This document shows, piece after piece, positions 1-6,416 of a stretch of 16,563 nt of DNA. Source of the stretch: Bacteroidaceae bacterium (lineage in GTDB: Bacteria > Bacteroidota > Bacteroidia > Bacteroidales > Bacteroidaceae); assembly GCA_017557475.1 (NCBI GenBank), contig JAFYYO010000334.1:1-16563 (forward strand), written 5' to 3'. The stretch's first letter is position 1. Each line of letters starts with the position of its first letter. The notes beneath the pieces are model-generated. The model was given only the letters and a program-made list of their open reading frames with translations. It was not told where the DNA came from and searched no databases. The position numbers were made by a program, and so were the translations under genes.

Positions 1-330
1 CTTCAAGGGATTGTCGGCTTTGCGATAGAGTTCGCTGATGATGATGTAGAGCATCAGGAGCCCGTAGAGAGCAAACATCTGGGCAGTCTGCGGACTCGCA
101 ATGGCGCTGAGCCAGACGCCTGCAACCAGCACCACGCCGGCCATCGCGTTGATGGGGCGAGGCATGTTGGCGTCTTCATAGGTGTTCATAAGACTGCCGA
201 ACTCCCACAGCGTTCCTGCCGCAGCAAGGGCAAAGAAGAAGAAGGCACTGACAGGACTATACACTGTGCAGCCTACCAGAAGCAGCACATAGACGGCACC
301 AGTCAAGGTGCGGATGATTAAGTTCTTCAT
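1..330 (-). CDS. cdsA: Phosphatidate cytidylyltransferase CdsA, N-terminal part
   Basis: The gene is cut by the left edge; the first 110 codons are present, starting MKNLIIRTLTGAVYVLLLVG. CdsA makes CDP-diacylglycerol from phosphatidate and CTP, the branch point of phospholipid synthesis, in the inner membrane. The visible part is hydrophobic: segments at about residues 10-25 and 30-38, then about 66-78 and 88-100, separated by a short polar stretch (TYEDANMPRPIN). The reading ends in SELYRKADNP, which resembles the equivalent stretch of Bacteroides CdsA proteins as I remember them. The catalytic C-terminal signature lies outside the window, so the call rests on the N-terminus and on the usual Bacteroidales order rsfS-ftsH-cdsA. 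It starts 62 bases after the ftsH stop and is probably co-transcribed with it. No Shine-Dalgarno site is visible; the spacer holds a palindromic repeat. Confidence 0.82.
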   Translation of the reverse strand, partial: MKNLIIRTLTGAVYVLLLVGCTVYSPVSAFFFFALAAAGTLWEFGSLMNTYEDANMPRPINAMAGVVLVAGVWLSAIASPQTAQMFALYGLLMLYIIISELYRKADNPLK

Positions 331-336
331 AATGGA

Positions 337-364
337 CCCCCTCTAACTCCCCCCTGAGGGGGAG
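337..364. repeat. REP-like palindromic repeat, copy 1 (ftsH-cdsA spacer)
   Basis: A 7-bp perfect inverted repeat, CTCCCCC (347-353) and GGGGGAG (358-364), has the 4-base loop CTGA. On the minus strand it is followed by TTAGAGGGGGTCC. A related element lies in the opposite orientation at 422-452 inside the end of ftsH. Short G/C-rich palindromes with a GGGGAGG-TTRGG pattern are scattered through Bacteroidales genomes (from memory). It could weakly attenuate read-through from ftsH into cdsA or protect the upstream mRNA end. Confidence 0.6.
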
Positions 365-392
365 GACTTATGAGAGGTAAAATAATTATTGG

Positions 393-2408
393 TTATTCGG
401 TTTCTTGTCTCTCTTTGTTCTCCTCCCCTTCATGGGGAGGTTGGGAGTGGTCAGGAGCTTCGTCTGCAAGCAACTCATCTGTTCTGCTTGCCCAAGGACG
501 AGGGCCGAAGATGCGTTCCACATCTTCTGCAAAGATGACTTCTCGATCGACGAGCAACTGCGCAAGGGCAGCATGGCCTTCTGCGTTCTTGCTCAGGATG
601 TCCTTTGCTCGAGCGTATTGTTCGGCAATCATCGCCTTTGTCTCCTCGTCGATGAGCTGTGCCGTTGCCTCGGAATACGGGCGTTGGAAGCCGTACTCCT
701 GATTGTCGTAGTAGCACAGATTAGGCAGTTTGTCGCTCATGCCCATGTAGGTAATCATGCTGTAGGCTTGCTTGGTGACGCGCTCGAGGTCGTTCATCGC
801 CCCACTACTTATTTGACCACAGAAGAGTTCCTCAGCTGCGCGACCTCCCAGAGTGGCGCACATCTCGTCGAGCATCTGTTCGCGAGTTGTAATCTGGCGT
901 TCTTCAGGCAGATACCAAGCTGCTCCTAAGGCTCTTCCTCGCGGCACAATTGTGACTTTGACGAGTGGGTTGGCGTACCTGAGAAGCCAGCTGATTGTGG
1001 CATGACCAGCTTCGTGGAGGGCGATGGTGCGTTTCTCCTCAGCAGTCATCACCTTGTTTTTCTTCTCAAGACCACCGATGATGCGGTCCACAGCAGCAAG
1101 GAAGTCGTCCTTATCGACTGCAGTCTTCCCGTTTCGAGCCGCAATGAGAGCCGCCTCGTTGCAAACGTTGGCGATGTCCGCGCCACTGAATCCAGGTGTC
1201 TGTCGGGCAAGGAAATCGATGTCGAGGGAAGTGTCGGTCTTGATTGGCTTGAGGTGAACTTGGAAGATGGCCTTGCGTTCGCTGACGTCAGGAAGTTCCA
1301 CATGTATCTGCCTATCAAAGCGACCTGCACGAAGCAGGGCTTTGTCGAGGATGTCCGCTCTGTTTGTGGCGGCCATGATGATGACGCCGCTATTGGTGCC
1401 AAAGCCGTCCATCTCGGTCAGAAGCTGGTTGAGCGTACTCTCTCGTTCGTCGTTTGCTCCCATCTGAACACCGCGACTTCTTGCTCGGCCAACTGCGTCG
1501 ATTTCATCGATGAAAATGATGCAAGGCGCTTTTTCCTTAGCTTGGCGGAAGAGGTCGCGCACTCGACTTGCTCCGACACCTACGAACATCTCTACGAAGT
1601 CGCTGCCCGACATACTGAAGAAGGGCACATCTGCCTCTCCTGCAACCGCTTTTGCGAGGAGCGTTTTACCTGTTCCCGGAGGTCCCACAAGCAGGGCTCC
1701 TTTGGGTATCTTGCCGCCGAGGTCGGTGTAGCGCTTGGGGTTCTTGAGGAACTCGACGATTTCCTGCACCTCGAGCTTTGCGCCTTCCTGACCAGCGACA
1801 TCAGCAAAGGTCACCTTGTTGTCGTCGTTCTTCTCGAAGAGCTTCGCGCGACTCTTGCCGACATTGAAGATTCCCATCGGTCCTCCGCCATCGCTTCCAC
1901 CGCTCATTCGCCGCATCAGATAGATCCAGAAGAACACGATGAGGATGAGCGGACCGAAACTCCAGAAGAAATGCATGAAGTCGTCCTCGCCTTGACGATA
2001 CTCTATCTCGCCCTTGAAGTTCTCGAGTGCCTGTTGTTCACTGATGAAGTCCTCGAGCTTGTCGGCAGACGGAACCTGCACTACGACGAATGGCCGAGTG
2101 CCGCTATCCACCTTTTGTTCCTTGAAGACATCGCGTATGTGGCTGGGTTCGACGTACATCTGCAGCGAACCATCCTTCTTGTTGACGATGATGCGGGATG
2201 CATAACCCTGCTCCACATAACTCTTGAACTCGCTATAATTAGCGTTTCGCGAAGAGGCGCCAGACAGGAGAGTGCTGTCGCCGCTGAGGAGCAAGTAGCC
2301 AAGTGTGACGGCGATGATCAGATAGATCCAAGTCAGGTTTATCTGCGGACCCTGCTTCTTGTTCTTATTAGGGTTGATTTTCTTGTGGTTATTCTTATTG
2401 TCGTTCAT
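393..2408 (-). CDS. ftsH: ATP-dependent zinc metalloprotease FtsH
   Basis: FtsH is a membrane-anchored hexameric AAA+ protease that degrades unfolded or regulatory membrane and cytosolic proteins. This copy has 671 residues. After a basic, Asn/Lys-rich N-terminus there is a membrane segment at about 25-42, a periplasmic domain at about 50-140 and a second membrane segment at about 147-165. The AAA module has Walker A GPPGTGKT (242-249), pore loop FVG (275-277), Walker B IIFIDEID (297-304) and the second region of homology [20 protein letters not shown] (347-366). The protease module has HEAGH (465-469) with the expected third zinc ligand Asp540 in AMND. All key residues are present, so it should be active. 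It starts 11 bases after the rsfS stop and lacks its own visible promoter. The last ~25 residues are acidic and polar, and part of them is encoded by a palindromic repeat. Confidence 0.97.
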   Translation of the reverse strand: MNDNKNNHKKINPNKNKKQGPQINLTWIYLIIAVTLGYLLLSGDSTLLSGASSRNANYSEFKSYVEQGYASRIIVNKKDGSLQMYVEPSHIRDVFKEQKVDSGTRPFVVVQVPSADKLEDFISEQQALENFKGEIEYRQGEDDFMHFFWSFGPLILIVFFWIYLMRRMSGGSDGGGPMGIFNVGKSRAKLFEKNDDNKVTFADVAGQEGAKLEVQEIVEFLKNPKRYTDLGGKIPKGALLVGPPGTGKTLLAKAVAGEADVPFFSMSGSDFVEMFVGVGASRVRDLFRQAKEKAPCIIFIDEIDAVGRARSRGVQMGANDERESTLNQLLTEMDGFGTNSGVIIMAATNRADILDKALLRAGRFDRQIHVELPDVSERKAIFQVHLKPIKTDTSLDIDFLARQTPGFSGADIANVCNEAALIAARNGKTAVDKDDFLAAVDRIIGGLEKKNKVMTAEEKRTIALHEAGHATISWLLRYANPLVKVTIVPRGRALGAAWYLPEERQITTREQMLDEMCATLGGRAAEELFCGQISSGAMNDLERVTKQAYSMITYMGMSDKLPNLCYYDNQEYGFQRPYSEATAQLIDEETKAMIAEQYARAKDILSKNAEGHAALAQLLVDREVIFAEDVERIFGPRPWASRTDELLADEAPDHSQPPHEGEENKERQETE
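422..452. repeat. REP-like palindromic repeat, copy 2 (inside 3' end of ftsH)
   Basis: CCTCCCC (422-428) and GGGGAGG (434-440) form a 7-bp stem around TTCAT, followed by TTGGGAGTGGTC. This matches copy 1 at 337-364, which lies in the opposite orientation. It falls within the ftsH reading frame and encodes about [11 protein letters not shown] of the C-terminal tail. It is in frame and does not disturb the catalytic domains. Confidence 0.6.
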
Positions 2409-2419
2409 AGATGCGAGGT

Positions 2420-2782
2420 TCAGTCGAGGTTAGGAATGCTTTGCAGGTCGGCATCGGCCCAGAGGTGCTCGATGTCGTAGAACGAGCGGAGTTCGGGCAG
2501 GAAGATGTGCACGATGACTTCGGCAAAGTCCATTGCTACCCAAAGAGAGTTGTGAAGTCCGCTGACGGCGATGGGCTTGGCAGCTACCTTTTCTCGGCAT
2601 GTGTCTCCCACAGAATGGGCGAGAGCCTGCACCTGTTGAGGCGAGCCGCCTGAACAGATGACGAAATAGTGACAAACAGCATCGGGTATTCCCGTGAGAT
2701 CAGCCACCACGATGTCTCTTCCCTTTTTATCCTGCAATCCTTCTACAATAGCTTCTACCAACTCGTTCTTCTTTTTCTTCAT
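2420..2782 (-). CDS. rsfS: Ribosome silencing factor RsfS
   Basis: RsfS (YbeB/Iojap family) binds ribosomal protein uL14 and blocks subunit joining, lowering translation under starvation. I start it at 2782, giving 120 residues beginning MKKKKNELVEAIVEGLQDKK. An in-frame start 23 codons upstream exists, but it would lie over the -7 promoter element at 2822-2829, so it cannot be the start of the main transcript. Family signatures are visible: VADLTGIPDAVCHYFVICSG near residues 27-46, and the C-terminal WVAMDFAEVIVHIF followed by R-FYDIEHLWADAD. The length is usual for the family. It is first in the rsfS-ftsH-cdsA operon, 11 bases before ftsH. Confidence 0.93.
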   Translation of the reverse strand: MKKKKNELVEAIVEGLQDKKGRDIVVADLTGIPDAVCHYFVICSGGSPQQVQALAHSVGDTCREKVAAKPIAVSGLHNSLWVAMDFAEVIVHIFLPELRSFYDIEHLWADADLQSIPNLD

Positions 2783-2821
2783 TCGCGATATATATAAAGA
2801 TGTATTATTTCTAATTGTGTG

Positions 2822-2852
2822 CAAAGATACGAAGAAGCATGCAAAATGCAAA
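2822..2852 (-). promoter_or_regulatory. Promoter of the rsfS-ftsH-cdsA operon
   Basis: Read on the minus strand, TTTG (2849-2852) is followed by 19 bases and then TATCTTTG (2822-2829). This is a perfect match to the Bacteroidota primary-sigma promoter (-33 TTTG, -7 TAnnTTTG). Transcription should begin a few bases past 2822, giving a leader of about 30-40 bases before the rsfS start at 2782. Confidence 0.8.
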
Positions 2853-2878
2853 ATAAATTAGTTTTTTTTGGCAAATTA

Positions 2879-2910
2879 TTTGGCTGGTTTGCAAAAAAGA
2901 CGTACCTTTG
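2879..2910 (+). promoter_or_regulatory. Promoter of tRNA-Gln
   Basis: TTTG (2879-2882), a 20-base spacer and TACCTTTG (2903-2910) match the Bacteroidota promoter pattern. The mature tRNA starts 10 bases after the -7 element, so the 5' leader is only a few bases. This promoter diverges from the rsfS promoter, with about 25 bases between their -33 elements. Confidence 0.8.
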
Positions 2911-2919
2911 CAGCGCAAT

Positions 2920-2990
2920 TGGGCTATGGTGTAATGGTAACACTGCAGATTCTGGTCCTGCCTTTCCTGGTTCGAGTCCGGGTAGCCCAA
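2920..2990 (+). tRNA. tRNA-Gln, anticodon CTG
   Basis: The cloverleaf folds by eye. Acceptor stem TGGGCTA (2920-2926) pairs with TAGCCCA (2983-2989), discriminator A2990; D-stem GTGT/ACAC; anticodon loop TTCTGGT (2950-2956) with CTG at 2952-2954; variable loop of 4; T-stem CCTGG/CCGGG with loop TTCGAGT. The weak U1-A72 first pair is a known identity feature of bacterial tRNA-Gln. CCA is not encoded. One oddity is that the loop-closing anticodon-stem pair (A2949-C2957, positions 31-39) is an A-C mismatch. Confidence 0.93.
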
Positions 2991-3000
2991 CAGCCTAATT

Positions 3001-3033
3001 AAACGAAAGTGATGGAATTGCTTTCGTTTTTTT
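3001..3033 (+). terminator. Intrinsic terminator after tRNA-Gln
   Basis: The perfect 9-bp inverted repeat AAACGAAAG (3001-3009) and CTTTCGTTT (3021-3029) runs directly into a T-tract ending at 3033. It lies 11 bases after the tRNA. Confidence 0.85.
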
Positions 3034-3045
3034 GTGCCCTTTCCC

Positions 3046-3217
3046 AAAGCGCTTTCAGGAGTGTCGGCAAACTAGGCGTGGCTAATTGCCAAACTAGACG
3101 TGCCTAGTTGGCAATCATAACGTGCCTAATTGGCAAACTAGACGTGTTATGTTTGCAATCATAACGTGTTATGTTTTTGGATGCTCCCAGCTCTCCTGAA
3201 AACAAAAGCGCTTTTTT
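3046..3217. other. Long inverted repeat enclosing repeat array A, ending in a T-tract
   Basis: AAAGCGC (3046-3052) and TTTCAGGAG (3053-3061) are complementary to GCGCTTT (3208-3214) and CTCCTGAAA (3193-3201). This gives 16 paired bases with a 6-base bulge (3202-3207) around a loop of 131 bases that holds the whole 22-bp repeat array. A run of six T follows (3212-3217). The arrangement resembles a terminator whose loop has been filled by the array. It could instead act only at the DNA level as array boundaries. Confidence 0.5.
3066..3175. repeat. 22-bp palindromic tandem repeat array A (5 units)
   Basis: Five head-to-tail units of exactly 22 bp, at 3066, 3088, 3110, 3132 and 3154, are the reverse complement of the units in arrays B and C. 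Each unit is two palindromic arms around a CACG-type core; the canonical core is AACTAGGCACGTCTAGTT read on the minus strand. Here the arms come in two types, CTAG/TTAG-like and CATAA/TTATG-like, and two units combine one arm of each type. There are no unique spacers, so it is not a CRISPR array. The rest of the non-coding stretch 2991-3439 holds the tRNA terminator, the corA promoter and its leader. Confidence 0.85.
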
Positions 3218-3240
3218 CCGAGAAAAAACTCTCGTTTTGT

Positions 3241-3271
3241 TTTGCGTTTTGGTCTTTTCTTCGTACTTTTG
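3241..3271 (+). promoter_or_regulatory. Promoter of corA
   Basis: TTTG (3241-3244), a 19-base spacer and TACTTTTG (3264-3271) fit the Bacteroidota consensus. Transcription would start near 3277, leaving an unusually long leader of about 160 bases before the corA start at 3440. Confidence 0.75.
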
Positions 3272-3277
3272 CACCCG

Positions 3278-3439
3278 CAAACATCAAAATCAAAGCTATT
3301 CTATAACAACAATGGACGACTATCACGCGGATAATTACGATTCTTAGCGCTCCGGAGTTTGCATCGCCATGCACGCTCCAAAGGGAGCCTGAAGATTGTG
3401 TGCATGTACCCCAAAAGAAACAAGAGGAGGAACGAAACG
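3278..3439 (+). promoter_or_regulatory. Long structured 5' leader of corA with mini-ORFs
   Basis: The leader holds two tiny reading frames: 3312-3347 (MDDYHADNYDS, 11 residues) and 3369-3392 (MHAPKGA). GCTCC occurs twice (3349-3353 and 3375-3379) and both copies can pair with the same GGAGC (3384-3388); the nearer one gives a 5-bp hairpin with loop AAAG. The CTCC in both copies can also pair with the GGAG in the ribosome-binding-like AGAGGAGG (3423-3430 region) just before the start. Competing pairings of this kind are typical of attenuation or translational switches. Leader-ORF control of corA is known in Salmonella (corL); similarity of mechanism here is inference only. Confidence 0.4.
3312..3347 (+). 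CDS. Possible 11-residue leader peptide upstream of corA
   Basis: ATG to TAG encodes MDDYHADNYDS, beginning about 35 bases after the predicted transcription start. It is acidic (four Asp among 11 residues) and has no recognisable family. It may be an occupied leader ORF that couples ribosome position to the competing GCTCC/GGAGC pairings downstream, or a chance frame. Only its position in an unusually long leader supports it. Confidence 0.25.
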   Translation: MDDYHADNYDS

Positions 3440-4366
3440 ATGCGAACTTACTGGAACACTTCGAATGGTCTGCGTACCATTGAAGAATGGCAGCCTGGCT
3501 GCTGGGTGCAGGTAACCTGCCCAACACAGGAAGATGTGAACTTCCTGGAGGATACCCTCAAGATTCCCGATTACTACATTAGCGATATTGCCGATACGGA
3601 CGAGAGAGCCCGTTACGACATCGACGAAGGCTGGGTGCTCATCATCCTGCGTATTCCTTATGTCAAGGACACTAAGAGTAGAACTCCCTTCACCACGATT
3701 CCTCTGGGTATCATCATGAAAGGAGATGTGCTCATCACCGTCTGCAACTTCGAGACAAACATGATGATCGACTTCGTCTCCTATCAGCAGAAACGCGGTT
3801 TGGGCTTTGTGGATAACGTGGATATGATATTCCGTCTGTTCCTCAGTTGTGCCGTATGGTATCTGAAGCGCCTGAAACAGATCAGTACTCGCATAGATAA
3901 GGCAAAGCAGAACCTCGACCACAAGATCAGCAATGCCGACCTTATCGCCTTGAGCCGCTTGCAGGACAGCCTCACATACTTCGTCACATCCATCAGAGGA
4001 AACGAGAATCTGCTCTCGAAGCTCAAGTTCAAACTGCCCATCGACGAGCTCGACGCAGACATGATAGAAGACGTAGGCATCGAGATGAGCCAGGCTCGCG
4101 AGACCACAAACATCTATGCGAACATCCTTGACTCCACGATGGACACCTACGCCAACCTGATTAACAACAACATGAACTCCGTCATGAAGATGCTCACAAG
4201 TATTAGCATTATCTTGATGTTCCCGACGCTCATCGCCAGTCTCTTCGGCATGAACCTCGTCAACGGCATGGAGCAATGGACTTGGGGCTTTCCTATAGCG
4301 ATGTTCCTCTCAATCGGAGTGACCGTCTTGTTTATGTGGTATTTCAAGCGGAAAACGTGGATTTAG
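3440..4366 (+). CDS. corA: CorA-family magnesium/cobalt transporter
   Basis: CorA proteins are homopentameric inner-membrane channels for Mg2+ (also Co2+, Ni2+). From the start at 3440 the protein has 308 residues. It has an N-terminal cytoplasmic alpha/beta domain, a long helical stalk (about 140-245), TM1 at about 251-271 ending in the GMN signature (270-272), a short loop NLVNGMEQWTW and TM2 at about 282-302, then the basic tail KRKTWI. I chose the ATG at 3440 because AGGAGG lies about 10 bases upstream and the frame before it (an ATG at 3404 in frame) encodes a low-complexity basic stretch unlike CorA. It is a single-gene unit with its own promoter, a long leader and a terminator. A Zn-exporting ZntB-like role cannot be excluded from sequence alone. 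Confidence 0.9.
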   Translation: MRTYWNTSNGLRTIEEWQPGCWVQVTCPTQEDVNFLEDTLKIPDYYISDIADTDERARYDIDEGWVLIILRIPYVKDTKSRTPFTTIPLGIIMKGDVLITVCNFETNMMIDFVSYQQKRGLGFVDNVDMIFRLFLSCAVWYLKRLKQISTRIDKAKQNLDHKISNADLIALSRLQDSLTYFVTSIRGNENLLSKLKFKLPIDELDADMIEDVGIEMSQARETTNIYANILDSTMDTYANLINNNMNSVMKMLTSISIILMFPTLIASLFGMNLVNGMEQWTWGFPIAMFLSIGVTVLFMWYFKRKTWI

Positions 4367-4378
4367 TCCTTCATTCAG

Positions 4379-4404
4379 CATTGAACATTGAACATTGAAC
4401 ATTG
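4379..4404. repeat. 7-bp tandem microsatellite
   Basis: CATTGAA is repeated three times and followed by CATTG, directly after the corA stop codon and before its terminator. Its position in the 3' untranslated region means copy changes would not affect the protein. Confidence 0.85.
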
Positions 4405-4430
4405 TTTTTTCAAATTACAGATAAAAAAAG

Positions 4431-4462
4431 AAGCTCTTTCCTTGCAGGTTAGAGCTTTTTTT
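4431..4462 (+). terminator. Intrinsic terminator of corA
   Basis: AAGCTCT (4431-4437) pairs with AGAGCTT (4451-4457), followed by a T-tract to about 4462. An upstream A-run (4423-4429) makes it potentially usable in both directions. Confidence 0.75.
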
Positions 4463-4489
4463 GCTTATTTTGCGTCCACTATACCTTAA
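4460..4489 (+). promoter_or_regulatory. Probable promoter of the DUF349 gene
   Basis: TTTG (4460-4463), an 18-base spacer and TACCTTAA (4482-4489) partly match the Bacteroidota consensus; the last two bases of the -7 box differ. It lies only 14 bases before the ATG at 4504, so the leader would be very short. Evidence is weak apart from position after a terminator. Confidence 0.35.
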
Positions 4490-4503
4490 TAGAATAAACA
4501 ATT

Positions 4504-6414
4504 ATGACTGACGAACTAGAAACTACTGCCCTTGAGCAGTCTTCTGAGATTACTAACGAGCAAGTTGAAGAACCCGTAGTGAAACAGGCAGAACCCGTTG
4601 CTGAACAGACCGAGCCTGAGGTAGAGCAGACTAATGCGGAACCCGAAGCAGAGGAACCAGAAAGCGAAGTTGAGGCTACTGAGGCTGAACAACATGTCGC
4701 CGAGCAAACCTTCCAGACAAAGGATGAAGTCGTTGCCCGAGTAAAGGAAATCGCCCAAAGCGGCGAAGCAGGCGACAAGACAGAGCTGGCTCTGCTGAAG
4801 CAACTCTTCTACAAGTTCCATAACGCCGAAGTTCAGGAAGCCTTCAAGGCTTTCGTCGAAGCAGGTGGTGAAGAGGACAAGTTCATGCCCGAACCCGATG
4901 TGACTGAGCCTGTTTTCCGCGAAGCTATGCAAACAATCCGCGAACGCCGTGCTGCCATCCAGGAAACACTGGAGAAACAGAAGCAAGACAACCTGAAGCG
5001 CAAGCTCGAGATACTTGAGCGCATCCAGCAATTAGCCTCTACTCCTGAGGAAGCAAACAAGAACTTCGACGAGTTCAAGGCACTTCAAAACGAGTGGAAG
5101 GAAATAAAGGCTGTGCCGGCAGAGCGTGCTACGGAGCTTTGGAAGAACTATCAACTCTACGTAGAACAGTACTATGATCTGCTGAAGCTCGGTCATGAGT
5201 TGCGCGACTACGACTTCCGCAAGAACCTCGAGACCAAGATGCGTCTCATCCAGCAGGCAGAGGCTCTTGCCGAGAATCCTGATGTGCTGCAGGCTTTCAA
5301 CCAGTTGCAGACGCTCCATCAGGAGTGGAAGGAGACGGGTCCCGTTGCCAAGGAAATCCGCGAAGACGTGTGGGCAAAGTTCAAGGAGGCTTCTACCGTC
5401 ATCAACAAGAAACATCAAGCATATTTCGATGCCATCAAGGCTCGCGAGGAAGAGAACCTTGCGAAGAAGACTGCACTGTGCGAACAACTCGAAGCCTTCG
5501 AGACAGATGGTCTCAAGACCTTCGCCGACTGGGATGGTATAACACAGAAAATCAAGGACCTGCAGGCAGAGTGGAAGACCATCGGCTTTGCTCCGCAGAA
5601 GATGAATACCGCTATCTTCGAGCGCTTCCGCCAGGGTTGCGACGCCTTCTTCGAGAAGAAGAACGCTTTCTTCAAAGGCATAAAGGAAGAACTCAACACC
5701 AACCTCGCCAAGAAGAAGGAACTCGTGGAGAAGGCCGAATCGCTGATGGAGAGCACAGAATGGCGCTCTACAGGCGACGTCCTCATCAACCTGCAGAAGC
5801 AATGGAAAGAGATTGGAGCTGTGCCTCGCAAGTATAGCGAAGACCTCTGGAAGCGCTTCACAGCAGCTTGCGACCACTTCTTCGAGGCTCGTCAGGCTGC
5901 TACGGCTGATGTTCGAAACGAGGAAAAAGCCAATAAGGAGCAGAAGCTCGGCATCATCGATCAGCTCAAGCAACTCGCTGAGACTGAGGGAGAAAACGTC
6001 ATCGCCAAGGTTAAGGAACTCCAGCAGCAGTGGAGCGAAGTCGGCCACGTGCCCTTCCGCGACAAAGAGACCCTGTATAAGGAGTATCGTGCGCTTTGCG
6101 ACAAGATCTACGATGCCTATGGTGTCAGTCAGGCACAGCGCCGTCTCAACAACTTCCGCAAGAACTTGGCGTCAAAGATAGAGAGTGCCGGCAGTTCGCT
6201 TGGCGACGAGCGTCAGAAGATGCAGCGTGCCTACGAACGTATGCTGGCCGAAATCAAGACCTACGAAAACAACATTGGTTTCCTCAATGCGGGCAGCAAG
6301 AAAGGCAATTCGCTTGTCGAAGCCATGAACAAGAAAGTGGAGAAACTTCGCGAAGAACTCAATCTCCTTGCTCAGAAGATTAAGGCCGTCGACGAAGAGA
6401 TGACAGAGGAGTAG
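4504..6414 (+). CDS. DUF349 five-repeat coiled-coil protein
   Basis: This 636-residue protein has no signal peptide or membrane segment. Residues 1-70 are an acidic, Glu/Gln/Pro-rich, low-complexity tail. The rest is mostly helical and carries five DUF349 repeats, each marked by a Trp in an LQ-x-x-W-K-x-I-G-x-V-P motif: W198, W275, W357, W434 and W510, spaced 77, 82, 77 and 76 residues. Most repeats continue with LW-K-F...CD-FF (for example 448-460). A final helical segment (about 545-636) looks like a coiled coil. DUF349 proteins are widespread in Bacteroidota and other bacteria; I know no firmly established function. The gene stands alone between the corA terminator and its own terminator at 6523-6577. 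Confidence 0.88.
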   Translation: MTDELETTALEQSSEITNEQVEEPVVKQAEPVAEQTEPEVEQTNAEPEAEEPESEVEATEAEQHVAEQTFQTKDEVVARVKEIAQSGEAGDKTELALLKQLFYKFHNAEVQEAFKAFVEAGGEEDKFMPEPDVTEPVFREAMQTIRERRAAIQETLEKQKQDNLKRKLEILERIQQLASTPEEANKNFDEFKALQNEWKEIKAVPAERATELWKNYQLYVEQYYDLLKLGHELRDYDFRKNLETKMRLIQQAEALAENPDVLQAFNQLQTLHQEWKETGPVAKEIREDVWAKFKEASTVINKKHQAYFDAIKAREEENLAKKTALCEQLEAFETDGLKTFADWDGITQKIKDLQAEWKTIGFAPQKMNTAIFERFRQGCDAFFEKKNAFFKGIKEELNTNLAKKKELVEKAESLMESTEWRSTGDVLINLQKQWKEIGAVPRKYSEDLWKRFTAACDHFFEARQAATADVRNEEKANKEQKLGIIDQLKQLAETEGENVIAKVKELQQQWSEVGHVPFRDKETLYKEYRALCDKIYDAYGVSQAQRRLNNFRKNLASKIESAGSSLGDERQKMQRAYERMLAEIKTYENNIGFLNAGSKKGNSLVEAMNKKVEKLREELNLLAQKIKAVDEEMTEE

Positions 6415-6416
6415 AA

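Noticed and set aside
1002..2480. 492-codon open frame on the plus strand opposite ftsH and rsfS
   Set aside because: It lies antisense to a clearly conserved FtsH, its product is Ser/His/Val/Asp-rich without any family signature, and it has no promoter; it arises from codon bias on the other strand.
2783..2851. 23-codon N-terminal extension of RsfS
   Set aside because: It covers the TATCTTTG promoter box and begins upstream of the predicted transcript; family homologues begin near MKKKKNELVEAI.
3066..3175. Could array A (and B, C) be a CRISPR array?
   Set aside because: Units are contiguous 22-mers with no unique spacers, there are only about five units per array, and no cas genes are in the window.
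3359..3439. 27-codon N-terminal extension of CorA
   Set aside because: The sequence is basic and unlike CorA, the start would be TTG, and an AGGAGG-preceded ATG at 3440 fits better. An intermediate ATG at 3404 remains possible.
3344..4276. 310-codon open frame on the minus strand opposite corA
   Set aside because: It is antisense to a CorA with an intact GMN motif; the His/Val-rich translation is typical of a shadow frame.
4379..4404. 7-bp microsatellite as a phase-variation switch
   Set aside because: It lies after the corA stop and before its terminator, not in a coding region or between promoter boxes, so copy changes would not switch a gene.
5032..6048. 338-codon Leu-rich open frame on the minus strand opposite the DUF349 gene
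   Set aside because: The Leu-rich composition simply mirrors the Glu/Lys-rich codons of the real coiled-coil protein; no promoter or start context.
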